Shown piece after piece: positions 54,094-63,181 of a stretch of DNA of 64,000 nt. This DNA is from Amycolatopsis jiangsuensis. GTDB lineage: Bacteria > Actinomycetota > Actinomycetes > Mycobacteriales > Pseudonocardiaceae. The position numbers and the translations under genes are program-made. Numbering within the stretch: position 1 is the first letter of the stretch; each line of letters begins with the position of its first letter. The stretch is from NCBI RefSeq assembly GCF_014204865.1, contig NZ_JACHMG010000001.1, positions 7,652,501-7,716,500 of the forward strand. The letters are read 5' to 3'. A model generated the notes under the pieces. It searched no databases. It had not been told where the DNA came from and saw nothing but the letters and a program-made list of their open reading frames with translations.

Positions 54094-56489
54094 ACCGGGG
54101 TGCTCGCCTTCTCGTGCCGGTGCGCGCCGGCGAGCGCGGTCAGCACCGCCTCCGGATGGACCGGAGTGCTCTCCAGCTGGACACCGGTGTGCCACAACAG
54201 GTCGTTGACCGCGTTCAGCACCGCCGCGGGTGCGCCGATGGTGCCGCCCTCGCCGGCCCCCTTGGCCCCGCTTTCGGTGAACGCGCACGGGGTTTCGAGG
54301 TGGTCCACCGAAATGTCCGGGATCTCGGTGGCGGTCGGCACGAGGTAGTCGATGAAGCTCGCCGCCGAGGGTTCGCCGTTGTCCGCGTAGCTGACCTCCT
54401 CGAACAGCGCGCCGGCGATGCCCTGGGCGATCCCGCCACGCGCCTGCCCCTCGACCACCTTCGGGTTGATGACCACGCCGCAGTCCTCGACGCAGGCGTA
54501 ACGCAGGATCTTCACCTGCCCGGTCCCCGGGTCCGCCTCCACCACCACGGCGTGCGTGGCGTTGGAGAAGGTGCCGTCGCCGGGGACGTCGAAGGCGGCG
54601 GTCGCGGTCAGCGTCGGTGGGGTTTCCTTGGGCAGCAGGTGACTGCGCAGGTAGGCGACGTCGGCCAGCTCTTCGAAAGCCATCCGCCGGGTGGGGTCGT
54701 CGAGCTGGACGACCCCACCGTCCCCGTCGAGCTCGACGTTTTCGACCCGGGTGCCCAGCAGGTGCGCGGCGATCACGCACAGCTGCTCGCCGAGCCGGGT
54801 GGCCGCGGTCGCCACCGCCGAACCGCCGATGGTCGCCGAACGCGAGGCGAAGGTGCCCCAGCCGTACGGGATCCGCTCGGTGTCGCCCTGGCGCAGCTTG
54901 ACCTTGGCGAGGTCGAGACCGAGGCGTTCGGCGACGAGCTGGGCGAACGTCGTCTCGTGTGACTGCCCGTGGTTCATCGTGCCGCTGGTGACCACGACGG
55001 ATCCGGTGAGGTCCATCCGGATCTCGGAGATGTCGAAGCCCGGCACCACGGTCATCTTGCGCTTGGCGAACGCCTCCGACCCGTAGCCGGTCCGCTCGGA
55101 GAAGCAGCTGTAGCCGATACCGAGGTGGCGGCCTTCAGCGGCGGCCCGCTCCCGCAGCTCGTACCATCCCTCGGCGCGCAGCGTCTTCTCCGCCAGCTCC
55201 AGCGATTCCAGGTAGCTGCCGGGATCGTAGGTGACGTTGTTGACGCCGCGGTACGGGAATTCGGTGATCAGGTTGCGCCGGCGGATCTCGACCGGATCGA
55301 GCCCGAGCCGCCGGGCCGCCAGGTCCATGATCCGCTCCATCACCAGCACGTACTGGGGACGGCTGACTCCGCGGTACGGCGCGGTCGGTGCTTTGGTGCT
55401 GGCGATCGCCCGTGCCCGCACCCGATAGGCGGGAAGCTGGTACACCGACGGCATTTCCGCGGCCGCCATCAGCGGCTCGATGCCGACGGTGAACGGATAG
55501 CAGGAGTACGCGCCCATGTCGCACACGATGTCCGCGTCGATGGCGGTCAGCTTGCCTTCGGCGGTGAACGCCGCGCGGGTGCGGTATCGCTGCTCGCGGG
55601 CGAGGAAGCCGGCGGTCAGCGCGTCGCGGCGGTCCTCGATCCACTTCACCGGGCGGCCGAGCCGTTTCGCGGCCGCGGCCACCGCGATTTCCTCGCGCCC
55701 GACAACGCACTTCTGCCCGAATCCACCACCCATGTCCGGAACGGTGACCCGCACCGACTGTTCGGGAAGGCGCATCGAGCGGGCGAGCACTGTACGCACC
55801 TGGTGCGGCACCTGGCTGCAGGTCTGGACCAGCAGTTGTTCGTCGCGCTCGTCCCAGGAGGCGATCGCGCCGCGGGTCTCCAGCGGAAGGGCGTTCTGCC
55901 GGGCGCTGCGCGTGACGAGGTCGATCACGCAACCGCTCTCCTGGAAGGCTTCGTCCACTCCGGGAGTGTCGAACGAGGTCACGTCGAGCAGCACGTTGCT
56001 CGGCGCGTCTTCGTGTACCAGCGGCGCATCCGCGGCCAGCGCCGCTTCTTCGGAGACCACCGCGTCGAGCACGTCGTAGGTCACGCGTGCGGCCTCGATC
56101 CCGTCCTCCACGGCGTACGGATCCTTCGCGATCACAATGGCGATCGGCTCACCGGCGAACCGGACCTTGTGCCGGGCGAGGATCGGCATCGTGGTCGGGG
56201 TGTACTCCTCCGGCGGCCGGTCGAGCAGCGCGACGATGTCACCGAGTCCGAGGTCCTCCGCGGAATACGCGGCGACGACACCTTCGACCTCGCGTACCGC
56301 GGTGAGGTCGACCTCGTGGACCCGGCCGTGCGCGACCGTCGCGCGAACGAACCCGGCGTGCAGCAACCCGGTGAGGTGAATGTCGTCGAGGAACCGGCCC
56401 CGGCCGGTGACCAGCCGCGGATCCTCGCGGCGCCGCACCGGCGCACCGATCCAGCGTCCGCGGCGGCCGTCGAAGTCCGGACCGCTCAT
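54090..56489 (-). CDS. Nicotinate dehydrogenase-type molybdopterin (large) subunit
   Basis: A 799-residue CoxL/XdhA-type large subunit. Molybdopterin-cytosine-dinucleotide binding segments PDMGGGFGQKCVVGREE, TAPYRGVSRPQYVLVMERIMD and GTMNHGQSHETTFAQL are present, and the catalytic Glu is Glu747 (GAGEGGTIG). The active-site loop PYRGVSR lacks the cysteine of true CO dehydrogenase (AYRCSFR), so it is a hydroxylase. It should convert nicotinate to 6-hydroxynicotinate with water as oxygen source. ATG 56489 overlaps the FAD-subunit stop. No dedicated maturation factor other than the CoxG-like protein is nearby. Confidence 0.92.
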   Translation of the reverse strand: MSGPDFDGRRGRWIGAPVRRREDPRLVTGRGRFLDDIHLTGLLHAGFVRATVAHGRVHEVDLTAVREVEGVVAAYSAEDLGLGDIVALLDRPPEEYTPTTMPILARHKVRFAGEPIAIVIAKDPYAVEDGIEAARVTYDVLDAVVSEEAALAADAPLVHEDAPSNVLLDVTSFDTPGVDEAFQESGCVIDLVTRSARQNALPLETRGAIASWDERDEQLLVQTCSQVPHQVRTVLARSMRLPEQSVRVTVPDMGGGFGQKCVVGREEIAVAAAAKRLGRPVKWIEDRRDALTAGFLAREQRYRTRAAFTAEGKLTAIDADIVCDMGAYSCYPFTVGIEPLMAAAEMPSVYQLPAYRVRARAIASTKAPTAPYRGVSRPQYVLVMERIMDLAARRLGLDPVEIRRRNLITEFPYRGVNNVTYDPGSYLESLELAEKTLRAEGWYELRERAAAEGRHLGIGYSCFSERTGYGSEAFAKRKMTVVPGFDISEIRMDLTGSVVVTSGTMNHGQSHETTFAQLVAERLGLDLAKVKLRQGDTERIPYGWGTFASRSATIGGSAVATAATRLGEQLCVIAAHLLGTRVENVELDGDGGVVQLDDPTRRMAFEELADVAYLRSHLLPKETPPTLTATAAFDVPGDGTFSNATHAVVVEADPGTGQVKILRYACVEDCGVVINPKVVEGQARGGIAQGIAGALFEEVSYADNGEPSAASFIDYLVPTATEIPDISVDHLETPCAFTESGAKGAGEGGTIGAPAAVLNAVNDLLWHTGVQLESTPVHPEAVLTALAGAHRHEKASTPV

Positions 56490-57355
56490 CGGTCACCTCC
56501 TGTCCATGCCTGTTCGAGGCCGCGCGCCACAAGCGTTCTCGTGAGCGCACGGCGGTAGTCCGCGCTGCCCGCGGCGTCGCTGGGCGGATCGATCGCATCG
56601 GCGGCCACGCGAGCGCACTCGGCGAACACCTCCGGCCCGGCGGGTTCGCCGGCGAGGACCGCCTCGGCCTCGGGAATCCGGATCGGCGCCGGCGCGACTC
56701 CGCCGAGCACCACCCTGCCGCCCGGAACCGGCCCGGTGTCCAGCGCCACCGCGGCCGCCACGGTGGCGAAATCCCCGGCGCGTCGGGCGAATTCGGTCAG
56801 CTGCGCGTGCCGGGCCGGCCGGGTGAAGCGCACCTCGCTGACCACCTCGTCCGGCTCGACGGCGGTGGTGTAGAAGCCGTGGAACATCTCCGCGGCCGGT
56901 ATCTCCCTGGTGCCGTGCGGACCCCGGGCGACGATCACCGCGTCCAGCAGGAGGGCCAGCAGGCACCATTCGGCGGTCGCATCACCGTGCACGAGGCTGC
57001 CCGCCACTGTCCCGCGCGACCGGATGGGCAGGTGCCCGACGTAGCGCATCGCTGTGGCCAGCACGGCGAACTCCGCACCGAGATCGGCCAGCTCGACCTG
57101 CCGGTGGGTGACCAGCGCGCCGAGCCGCAGCTGCGTGCCGAGCGGTTCGATCTCGCTCAGGTCCGGAAGTTCCCGCACCCGCCCGAGATCGACCAGGTCG
57201 CTGGGCCGGGCCAGCCGGAAGTTCATCATCGGCATCAGGCTTTGCCCGCCGGCGATCAGTTTCGGCTCCCGGCCCCGCTCCGCGAGGTCGGCGAGCAGGT
57301 CCACGGCGTCGGCGAGGTCGTGGGCCCGGTGGTAGTCGAACGCGGCGGGCTTCAC
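56486..57355 (-). CDS. Nicotinate dehydrogenase-type FAD (medium) subunit
   Basis: A 289-residue CoxM-type flavoprotein. The FAD pyrophosphate loop is KLIAGGQSLMPMMNFRLA (32-49), the second motif is RSRGTVAGSLVHGDATAEW, and the C-terminal CO_deh_flav_C domain includes RRAGDFATVAAAVAL. GTG 57355 overlaps the MFS stop (GTGA). With this subunit the complex is the three-part FAD-containing type, unlike the cytochrome-linked NicAB of Pseudomonas putida. Electrons therefore leave through FAD, perhaps to quinone. Confidence 0.92.
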   Translation of the reverse strand: MKPAAFDYHRAHDLADAVDLLADLAERGREPKLIAGGQSLMPMMNFRLARPSDLVDLGRVRELPDLSEIEPLGTQLRLGALVTHRQVELADLGAEFAVLATAMRYVGHLPIRSRGTVAGSLVHGDATAEWCLLALLLDAVIVARGPHGTREIPAAEMFHGFYTTAVEPDEVVSEVRFTRPARHAQLTEFARRAGDFATVAAAVALDTGPVPGGRVVLGGVAPAPIRIPEAEAVLAGEPAGPEVFAECARVAADAIDPPSDAAGSADYRRALTRTLVARGLEQAWTGGDR

Positions 57356-58743
57356 GGCTTGACCTCGACCTCCGGGGCCGACGGCTCGGCCTCGACCGTG
57401 ATCCGGTCGAGTTCGCGTCCGCGCGTTTCGGGCGCGCCGAAGATCATGAACAGCACCGCCGCGACCACGAGGAGACCGAGCAGCGTGAACGTCAGTGGCA
57501 GGCCCAGGACCGGCCACAGCACACTGCCGAACAGCAACGGCGCGAACCCGGTCACCGCGCGGCTCGCCGAGGACGCCCAGCCGAACCCGGATGCTCGCAG
57601 CTCCGTCGGGTACAGCTCCGAAACGTAGGCGTACATCACCGGGATCACCACGAGGGAGAACAATCCGAACGCCGCGATCGCCGTCACCGCCGCGCCGGCC
57701 GAACCCAGTACCAGGGAGAAGACCACCAGCGTGAGCGCGCCCAGCGGACCCGCGACGGCGATGATCCGCTTGCGGCCGATCCGGTCCACCAGCAGCACCG
57801 CGATCGCCACGCCGACGATGCCGAGCGCGTTCATCAGCGTGGTCGACGCGAACGCGGCGATCTGCCCGAACCCCTGCGACCGCAGGATCGACGGCATCCA
57901 GCTGAGCGCGGCGTAGTACACGAGCATCACCGTGACGAACAGTGCCCAGGCGACCCCGGTGACGCGCGGGTTGAACGTCCACACGCGACGGAGCTGGTCG
58001 ACCGCGGCGAACAGGCCTCCACCGCGGGTGTCCTCGGCGACCGCGGGCGGGATCCGGTACGGCTCGACCGGGGCGCCGGTCCGGGCGACGAGGTCGTTGA
58101 TGACCAGCCGGGCTTCCGCCTCCCGGCCCTTGCGCACCAGGTACAGCGGCGACTCCGGGACGCCCCGGCGGGCCCAGAACAGCAGCAGCGCGGGCAGGAT
58201 CATCAGCACCAGCATCCAGCGCCAGCTCCCGGAGACCGGCACCAGCAGCGTGGCCGAGGCACCGGCCAGCGTCGTGCCGACCGGCCACCAGCCGTCCATT
58301 GCGGACAGTACGCGGCCGCGCTGGCGGCGTGGCGAGAACTCGCTGACGATCGCGTAGTCGACCGGGATGCAGCCGCCGAGCCCGACCCCGGCCAGGAACC
58401 GCAGCGCCAGGAACACCTCGACGTTCGGCGAGAGCGCGGCGAACACCGAGAAGAAGGCGAACAGCAGCAGGGTGATGCTGAACGCGCGTTTGCGCCCGAT
58501 CCGGTCCGCGACCGTTCCCCAGATCACCGCGCCCACCGCCATGCCGATGAGGTTGGCCGTGGCGACCAGCCCCTTCTGCGTGGCCGACAGACCGAACTCG
58601 GTGCCCACCAACGGGGTCAGGAAGCCGTTGAGCGCGACGTCCCAGGCGTCGAACATGTAGCCGAGGCCGCCGATGAGGAAGATCTTCCCCTGCACCGGCC
58701 ACCGCCAGGGCAGGTCCTGCACGACCTGGTCTCCGGTACGCAT
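57352..58743 (-). CDS. MFS transporter of the aromatic acid:H+ symporter type (probable nicotinate importer)
   Basis: A 463-residue, 12-helix sugar-transporter-like/AAHS-like MFS protein. MFDAWDVALNGFLTPLVGTEFGLS in helix 1 has the conserved Asp pair of this group. GTVADRIGRKRAF and LLVDRIGRKRII are the two loop motifs, and PVMYAYVSELYPTELRASGFGWASSASR and GAPETRGRELD follow the usual layout. It is the second gene of the nicotinate operon, overlapping the FAD subunit. Import of nicotinate is the simplest role, by analogy to NicT. Confidence 0.85.
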   Translation of the reverse strand: MRTGDQVVQDLPWRWPVQGKIFLIGGLGYMFDAWDVALNGFLTPLVGTEFGLSATQKGLVATANLIGMAVGAVIWGTVADRIGRKRAFSITLLLFAFFSVFAALSPNVEVFLALRFLAGVGLGGCIPVDYAIVSEFSPRRQRGRVLSAMDGWWPVGTTLAGASATLLVPVSGSWRWMLVLMILPALLLFWARRGVPESPLYLVRKGREAEARLVINDLVARTGAPVEPYRIPPAVAEDTRGGGLFAAVDQLRRVWTFNPRVTGVAWALFVTVMLVYYAALSWMPSILRSQGFGQIAAFASTTLMNALGIVGVAIAVLLVDRIGRKRIIAVAGPLGALTLVVFSLVLGSAGAAVTAIAAFGLFSLVVIPVMYAYVSELYPTELRASGFGWASSASRAVTGFAPLLFGSVLWPVLGLPLTFTLLGLLVVAAVLFMIFGAPETRGRELDRITVEAEPSAPEVEVKP

Positions 58744-58785
58744 GGCTTGACTCCTTCGCGAAGTGTGCGTGCTCGGTGTTCGGTG

Positions 58786-60054
58786 TCAGCGCGCGAACTG
58801 GTAGCGGATGGACTCGTTGTCCGGGTCCCGCAGCGGGGTCCCGTTCCACAGCCAGTCGTAGGACACGTCGGACTCGCCGTCGAAACTGCGTAGCTTCTCG
58901 TCCCGCACGCGCTGCTGCGGACCGTCGGGCAGGTGGTAGAAACTCATGTTCCGCAAGGACGCGTCCTGCACCATGCCGGCGTGTTTGGCCCGGCGGTGCA
59001 CGTACCGGGCCAGCGCGGCGTCGATCCCGTCGCGGGTGACCTGGCCCAGCTCCTCGGCGAGCACGGCCGCGTCCTCCATCGCCTGGGACGCGCCCTGTGC
59101 CTGGTAGGGGAGCATGGCGTGGCAGGCGTCGCCGAGCAGTGCGACCCGGTCGTCCACCCAGACCGGATCGCGGCGGCGCCGGTACATCGCCCAGACCGAG
59201 ACGTCGTCCTTGGCCTTGGACAGCATCGCGGGCACGCGGTCGTCCCATTCGGAGAACTCACCGGCCAGCTGCTCCGCGGTCGCCGGCCCGCTCCAGTCCC
59301 GTTCGACGCTGTCGGTGCACGGCACGATCGCGACGACGTTGAGGTACTGGCCGCCGCGGATGAGGTAGTGCACCAGGTGCTTGTCCGGGCCGTACCAGAT
59401 CGTCGAGTGGTAGCGGTCGACGAGGAACCGGGTGGCCGGATCGGCGGCGATGCTGTCTCCGGGGATCAGCGCGCGGTAAGCCATCTCCCCGGAGAACGCC
59501 AGCGTGTCGTCGAAACCGGCGAGATCCCGTACCGCGGAACGGATTCCGTCCGCACCCACCACGAGGTCGCCCTCGAACCGCCGTCCGTCCGCGGTGCGCA
59601 CGGCCGGCCTCTGCGGATTCGCCCGGTCCAGGCCCACGACTTTTGCGTCGGTCGCCAGTTGCACGGCCGGGCCGGGACCGTCCGGATCCGTGCAGGCGTC
59701 CAGCAGCACGCGGTGCAGGTCCGCGCGGTGGTAGTGCCAGTAGGGCGCGCCGTACTGCTCGACGACGCGTTCGCCGAGCGGAAGCTGGGCGATGATGCTG
59801 CCGTCCGCCCAGCGGCGCCGGACCTGGTCCTGCGGTGCGCACCGGATCCGCTCCAGCCGGGACCGCAGCCCGAGCCCGAGCAGGATCCGGCTCGCGTTCG
59901 GCGCGGTCTGGATGCCCGCCCCGATCTCGCCGAGCTGCGGGGCCGCCTCCACGACGGTGGTCCGCAGGCCGCGCTGCCGCAGGGAAAGCGCCGCGCAGAG
60001 GCCACCAAGGCCACCCCCGGCGACCACCACCTCGAAAGACTGCTTCGCCGCCAC
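58786..60054 (-). CDS. nicC: FAD-dependent 6-hydroxynicotinate 3-monooxygenase-like protein
   Basis: A 422-residue class A flavin hydroxylase of the salicylate/6-hydroxynicotinate hydroxylase type. GGGLGGLCAALSLRQRG (dinucleotide motif near residue 13), GAGIQTAPNASRILLGLGL, GADGIRSAV (DG motif) and LLGDACHAMLPYQAQGASQAMEDAAVLAEEL (GD motif). It should decarboxylatively hydroxylate 6-hydroxynicotinate to 2,5-dihydroxypyridine. GTG 60054 has AGGAGG four bases upstream. It is the first gene of the operon, placed behind an inverted-repeat operator. The assignment rests on fold plus pathway context. Confidence 0.87.
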   Translation of the reverse strand: MAAKQSFEVVVAGGGLGGLCAALSLRQRGLRTTVVEAAPQLGEIGAGIQTAPNASRILLGLGLRSRLERIRCAPQDQVRRRWADGSIIAQLPLGERVVEQYGAPYWHYHRADLHRVLLDACTDPDGPGPAVQLATDAKVVGLDRANPQRPAVRTADGRRFEGDLVVGADGIRSAVRDLAGFDDTLAFSGEMAYRALIPGDSIAADPATRFLVDRYHSTIWYGPDKHLVHYLIRGGQYLNVVAIVPCTDSVERDWSGPATAEQLAGEFSEWDDRVPAMLSKAKDDVSVWAMYRRRRDPVWVDDRVALLGDACHAMLPYQAQGASQAMEDAAVLAEELGQVTRDGIDAALARYVHRRAKHAGMVQDASLRNMSFYHLPDGPQQRVRDEKLRSFDGESDVSYDWLWNGTPLRDPDNESIRYQFAR

Positions 60055-60080
60055 GGGACCTCCTGTCGTCGTCGGTTCGC

Positions 60081-60108
60081 GGATAATCCGAACACGTATT
60101 ATCCGGAT
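60081..60108. promoter_or_regulatory. Inverted-repeat operator before nicC
   Basis: GGATAAT (60081-60087) and ATTATCC (60098-60104) are perfect inverted arms with a ten-base spacer, and ATCCGGAT (60101-60108) is an adjoining palindrome. It lies 27-54 bases upstream of the nicC start in an AT-richer patch. It is a candidate site for the neighbouring MarR regulator, whose counterpart in Pseudomonas (NicR) is also MarR-type. Confidence 0.65.
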
Positions 60109-60353
60109 GCGCAATAGTCGACGGGAAGTTTCCGCTCGGGGATTTCGGATGCGGGTGCGGTGGGGTGCGGGCTTGCCAGGGCGAGGGTGGGATGCGTTCG
60201 GGAGATTGGCTGGGGTGCTGCGGTGCCGGAGCCGGCGGTGGTACGGGCTTGTGCGGTGGTGTCGAGTCAGCCGAGGAGAGGTGTGGCGGCGCGAAGACCA
60301 GCATGGGGACAGACGTGGCGGCGCGGGTCTGCGCGGGACCGATGTTCGGTGGC
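60109..60353. other. Gene-free spacer between nicC and the MarR gene
   Basis: G-rich sequence without a supported gene; short open frames lack ribosome sites and any recognisable product. It leads into the tandem repeat array that ends at the MarR stop codon. Confidence 0.5.
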
Positions 60354-60521
60354 CGCGTTGCCGATCCGAGGCGGCCAGCGTGGTCGGGCGGCCAGCGTGG
60401 TCTGGTGAGACCGCGTTGCCGGTCCGAGGCGGCCAGCGTGGTCAGGTGAGACAGCGTTGCCGGTCCGAGGCGGCCAGCGTGGTCAGGTGAGGCAGCGTGG
60501 TCGGGCGGCCAGCGTGGTCAG
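60354..60521. repeat. Tandem repeat array, 41-bp unit
   Basis: Units of 41 bp containing CGTTGCCGGTCCGAGG and GGCCAGCGTGGTC follow one another, with two near-identical complete copies and partial copies at each end. The core GGCCAGCGTGGTC occurs five times. The array reaches the stop codon of the MarR gene (60518-60520). No CRISPR-like unique spacers are present. Confidence 0.8.
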
Positions 60522-61030
60522 AGTTCCGGACGTTCGGCGACGGCTTCCCACAGCTGGCCGAGGTCGTTCAGCAGTTCCGCCACCTCCTCGCGGCGGCCGG
60601 ACGGGCAGTTCGCCAGCAGGGCCTCGTCGAGGTGGCGGGTGCGCCGGGTGACTTCGAGGAAGGCCTCGTCGCCCTCGTCGGTCAGGGTGAGGACCTTCGC
60701 GCGGGCGTCGTGCGGGGCGGGGCCGCGGGCGATCAGGCCGCGCTTTTCCAGGCGGCGGCACACGTCGGCCATGGTCGAGGTGTCCAGTGCGACCGCGTTG
60801 GCCAGCGCGGTCTGGTCGTAGCCGGGATAGGCGCGCACCGCGGAGAGCACCGCGAACTGCGGACCGGTCAGCACCGGGTCGACGTGGCGGCTCCAGGCGG
60901 CAAGATAGGCCTGATACATCCGCCGCGCGCCGTACCCGGGGGCGGCGGCGAGGTCCGGCGGAACCGGCGGGCTGACGCGCCGCCGCGGTCGCGAACCGTT
61001 CTTCGATGACCCGCCGACTGCTGCTGACAT
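60518..61030 (-). CDS. MarR family regulator (NicR-like candidate)
   Basis: A 170-residue winged-helix repressor. RHVDPVLTGPQFAVLSAVRAYPGYDQTALANAVALDTSTMADVCRRLEKRGLIARGPAPHDARAKVLTLTDEG is the MarR DNA-binding domain, with the D-R wing motif in PHDARAK. The flanking helices dimerise. Lying next to and in line with the nicotinate operon, with an inverted repeat before nicC, it is the probable pathway regulator. ATG 61030 is used; GAAGG lies directly before it, so the true start could be slightly downstream. The N-terminal ~25 residues are basic and likely disordered. Confidence 0.85.
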   Translation of the reverse strand: MSAAVGGSSKNGSRPRRRVSPPVPPDLAAAPGYGARRMYQAYLAAWSRHVDPVLTGPQFAVLSAVRAYPGYDQTALANAVALDTSTMADVCRRLEKRGLIARGPAPHDARAKVLTLTDEGDEAFLEVTRRTRHLDEALLANCPSGRREEVAELLNDLGQLWEAVAERPEL

Positions 61031-61251
61031 CCTTCGACCCCGGCTACCTTTTCTTCGCTCCCGACGCGTCTTGTCCCCCCGATGATACGCCCTCGGATCA
61101 ACTGGGCGGATTCGCCCGCTCACGGCCGGTATGTCCACTCCGGACCGTACGGATACGGCCCGACGGTGACCACAGTGGAGGGTCGCCGGGCGGCAGCAGC
61201 GCACGTCCGCGACCGGCGAACCCGCCGCGGGGACCGATACGGTGTCGAACC

Positions 61252-61896
61252 ATGCGCCGGCCGAACCGTGAATCGACTCGTCAACTCCTGGCGCTGCCGC
61301 CCGCCCTGCTGGGCCTGCTGGTCCCGGGCGGTCCGGTCGTGAAGGTGCTCGCCGTCTGGGACGTCTACTCGCTCTGCTACCTGGGCCTGGTCTGGCTGGC
61401 CTTCCGCGGGCGTGATCACGCGAGCCTGCGTGCGGTGGCGCTCGAACCGGGCGGGCGGCGCGCGACGACGCGCTGGTTCGTCTCCCGGCCGGAGCAGGTC
61501 TCGCAGTCCGCGGCGGGGGCGGCGCTGCTCGCGACGGTCCTCGCGATGCCGCAGGCGCGGACCCTGGGCACTGCGCCGGGTCTGGTGCTCGCGGTCTGCA
61601 TCCTCGCGGTCTTCTGCTCATGGCTGGTCCTGCAGGCCGGTTTTGTGATCGCCTACGTGAACCTGCACGCGCGGGAGGGCGGGCTGGACTTCCCCGGCGA
61701 CGAGGAGCCGGTCGCGATCGACTTCCTCTACTTCGCGGTCTCAGTCGGCACGACCTTCGGCACCACCGACGTCACGGTGACCCACCGCCGGATGCGCCGC
61801 CATGTGCTCGTCCACGGCGTGCTCGCGTTCTTCTTCAACACCCTGATCCTCGCCGCCGCGCTCACCATCCTGACCTCGTACATCGCGGCTTCCTGA
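61252..61896 (+). CDS. DUF1345 family membrane protein
   Basis: A 214-residue inner-membrane protein with about five helices. AVWDVYSLCYLGLVWLAF, the AGFVIAYVNLHAREG segment and DFLYFAVSVGTTFGTTDVTVTHRRMRRHVLVHGVLAFFFNTLILAAALTIL are the DUF1345 hallmarks. The SVGTTFGTTD turn resembles a degenerate K+-channel filter (TxxTxGxxD), which has led to speculation about ion conduction. ATG 61252 has no strong ribosome site. It stands alone between the MarR gene and the sialidase-like gene. Confidence 0.82.
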   Translation: MRRPNRESTRQLLALPPALLGLLVPGGPVVKVLAVWDVYSLCYLGLVWLAFRGRDHASLRAVALEPGGRRATTRWFVSRPEQVSQSAAGAALLATVLAMPQARTLGTAPGLVLAVCILAVFCSWLVLQAGFVIAYVNLHAREGGLDFPGDEEPVAIDFLYFAVSVGTTFGTTDVTVTHRRMRRHVLVHGVLAFFFNTLILAAALTILTSYIAAS

Positions 61897-62019
61897 GCGG
61901 CTTGATCCGCCGATCGGACGCAGCGGCGCGGGCGAACGGCGGATTGCCGGGGCAGGCGACCCTGGTGATCATCGAAGTGGTTCGGACCATTCCGGTCCGG
62001 TTTCGGCAAAGGACGTCCG

Positions 62020-63177
62020 ATGCCTGCCACCACTTTCGCCGCCCGCTGCGGCGCTGCTGTTCTCCTGCTGATCGCGCTGGTGACCGGCGCCCCGCCGGCC
62101 GGTGCCGCGCTCGACCGCACCCCGCTGCGGGACGGGACCGGGTTGTACCCGCGGCTGATCCGGCTGGAACATTCCGGCGATGCCAACGGAAACCTGATCG
62201 CGAGTGTGGTCGATTTCGACGACCAGGGCGGCAAAGGGGTGATCTACCGCAGTACCGACAACGGTGCGACGTTCACCGAGGTCGGTACCGTCCGTGATCC
62301 GGCGGCCCAGGGCGGGCTCTGCTGCTCGACCCTGTACGAGCTGCCGAGCGCGGTCGGCGATCTGCCCGAGGGAACCCTGCTGTGGGCGGCGTCGGTCGGC
62401 GCGGACGCTGCCGACCGGCGGATGTCGGTGCCCATCTGGCAGAGCCGTGACCAGGGCAGTACCTGGCAGTCGCTTTCGGTGTGCCGCACCGCGGAGAACG
62501 ACCGGGGCATCTGGGAACCCGAGCTGTCGGTGGACGCGGGTGGCCGGCTCGTCTGCCACTACTCCGACGAAACCGATGCGGCGCACAGCCAGCAGCTGCG
62601 CGAGTCGTTCTCCACCGACGGAGTCACCTGGAGCGCCCCTGCCCCGACCGTCGCGCCGGCGAATGCCGGTCTGCGCCCGGGAATGTCGACGGTGCGCCGG
62701 CTCGGGGACGGAAGCTACATCCTCGTCTACGAAATCTGCGGAAGCGGCGACCAGTACGACTGCGGCACGTACTTCCGCACGTCGGCGGACGGGGCCGACT
62801 GGGGCCCGCCCGACGATCTCGGGCAGCTGCTCGCCTCGGACTCGGGTCAGTACTTCGCGCATGCCCCGACCGTGAACCGCATCGACACCGGCACCGGACC
62901 CACGCGGCTGGCGGTGGTCGGGCAGCAACTGCGGAACGCGAACGGCGACCTCGACCCGGGCAGCGGCAACACAGTGCTGATCAACGACAACGGCGGGGTC
63001 GGCGCCTGGCGTGCCGTGGCGGCTCCGGTGGCCGTGGCGAACCCGCAGAACGAACCGTGCGCGAACTACAGCTCCACGCTCGCCGTACCGACGGACGGCA
63101 GCACGCTGATCGAGATCGCCAACGACCACGACGGGGACGTCTGCAAGCCGTTCTACGGCTCGGTGCCGATGCCCTGA
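62020..63177 (+). CDS. Secreted sialidase-fold (BNR-repeat) protein
   Basis: A 385-residue exported protein. Signal peptide MPATTFAARCGAAVLLLIALVTGAPPAGA is cleaved at residue 29. Asp-box (BNR) motifs YRSTDNGATF and QSRDQGSTW, with weaker ones SFSTDGVTW and RTSADGADW, indicate a sialidase-type beta-propeller. YPRLIRLEHSGDANGNLIASVVDFD and YSSTLAVPTDGSTLIEIAND close the propeller. This pattern is also that of GH93 exo-arabinanases, so sialidase activity should not be assumed. The start is ATG 62020. Six or more cysteines suggest disulfides. Confidence 0.8.
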   Translation: MPATTFAARCGAAVLLLIALVTGAPPAGAALDRTPLRDGTGLYPRLIRLEHSGDANGNLIASVVDFDDQGGKGVIYRSTDNGATFTEVGTVRDPAAQGGLCCSTLYELPSAVGDLPEGTLLWAASVGADAADRRMSVPIWQSRDQGSTWQSLSVCRTAENDRGIWEPELSVDAGGRLVCHYSDETDAAHSQQLRESFSTDGVTWSAPAPTVAPANAGLRPGMSTVRRLGDGSYILVYEICGSGDQYDCGTYFRTSADGADWGPPDDLGQLLASDSGQYFAHAPTVNRIDTGTGPTRLAVVGQQLRNANGDLDPGSGNTVLINDNGGVGAWRAVAAPVAVANPQNEPCANYSSTLAVPTDGSTLIEIANDHDGDVCKPFYGSVPMP

Positions 63178-63181
63178 GCCG

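Noticed and set aside
54090..56489. Aerobic CO dehydrogenase large subunit
   Set aside because: The CO-specific active-site loop AYRCSFR is absent (PYRGVSR instead) and the operon encodes the nicotinate pathway.
60354..60521. Possible CRISPR array
   Set aside because: The units are contiguous with no unique spacers of constant length, and there are no cas genes.
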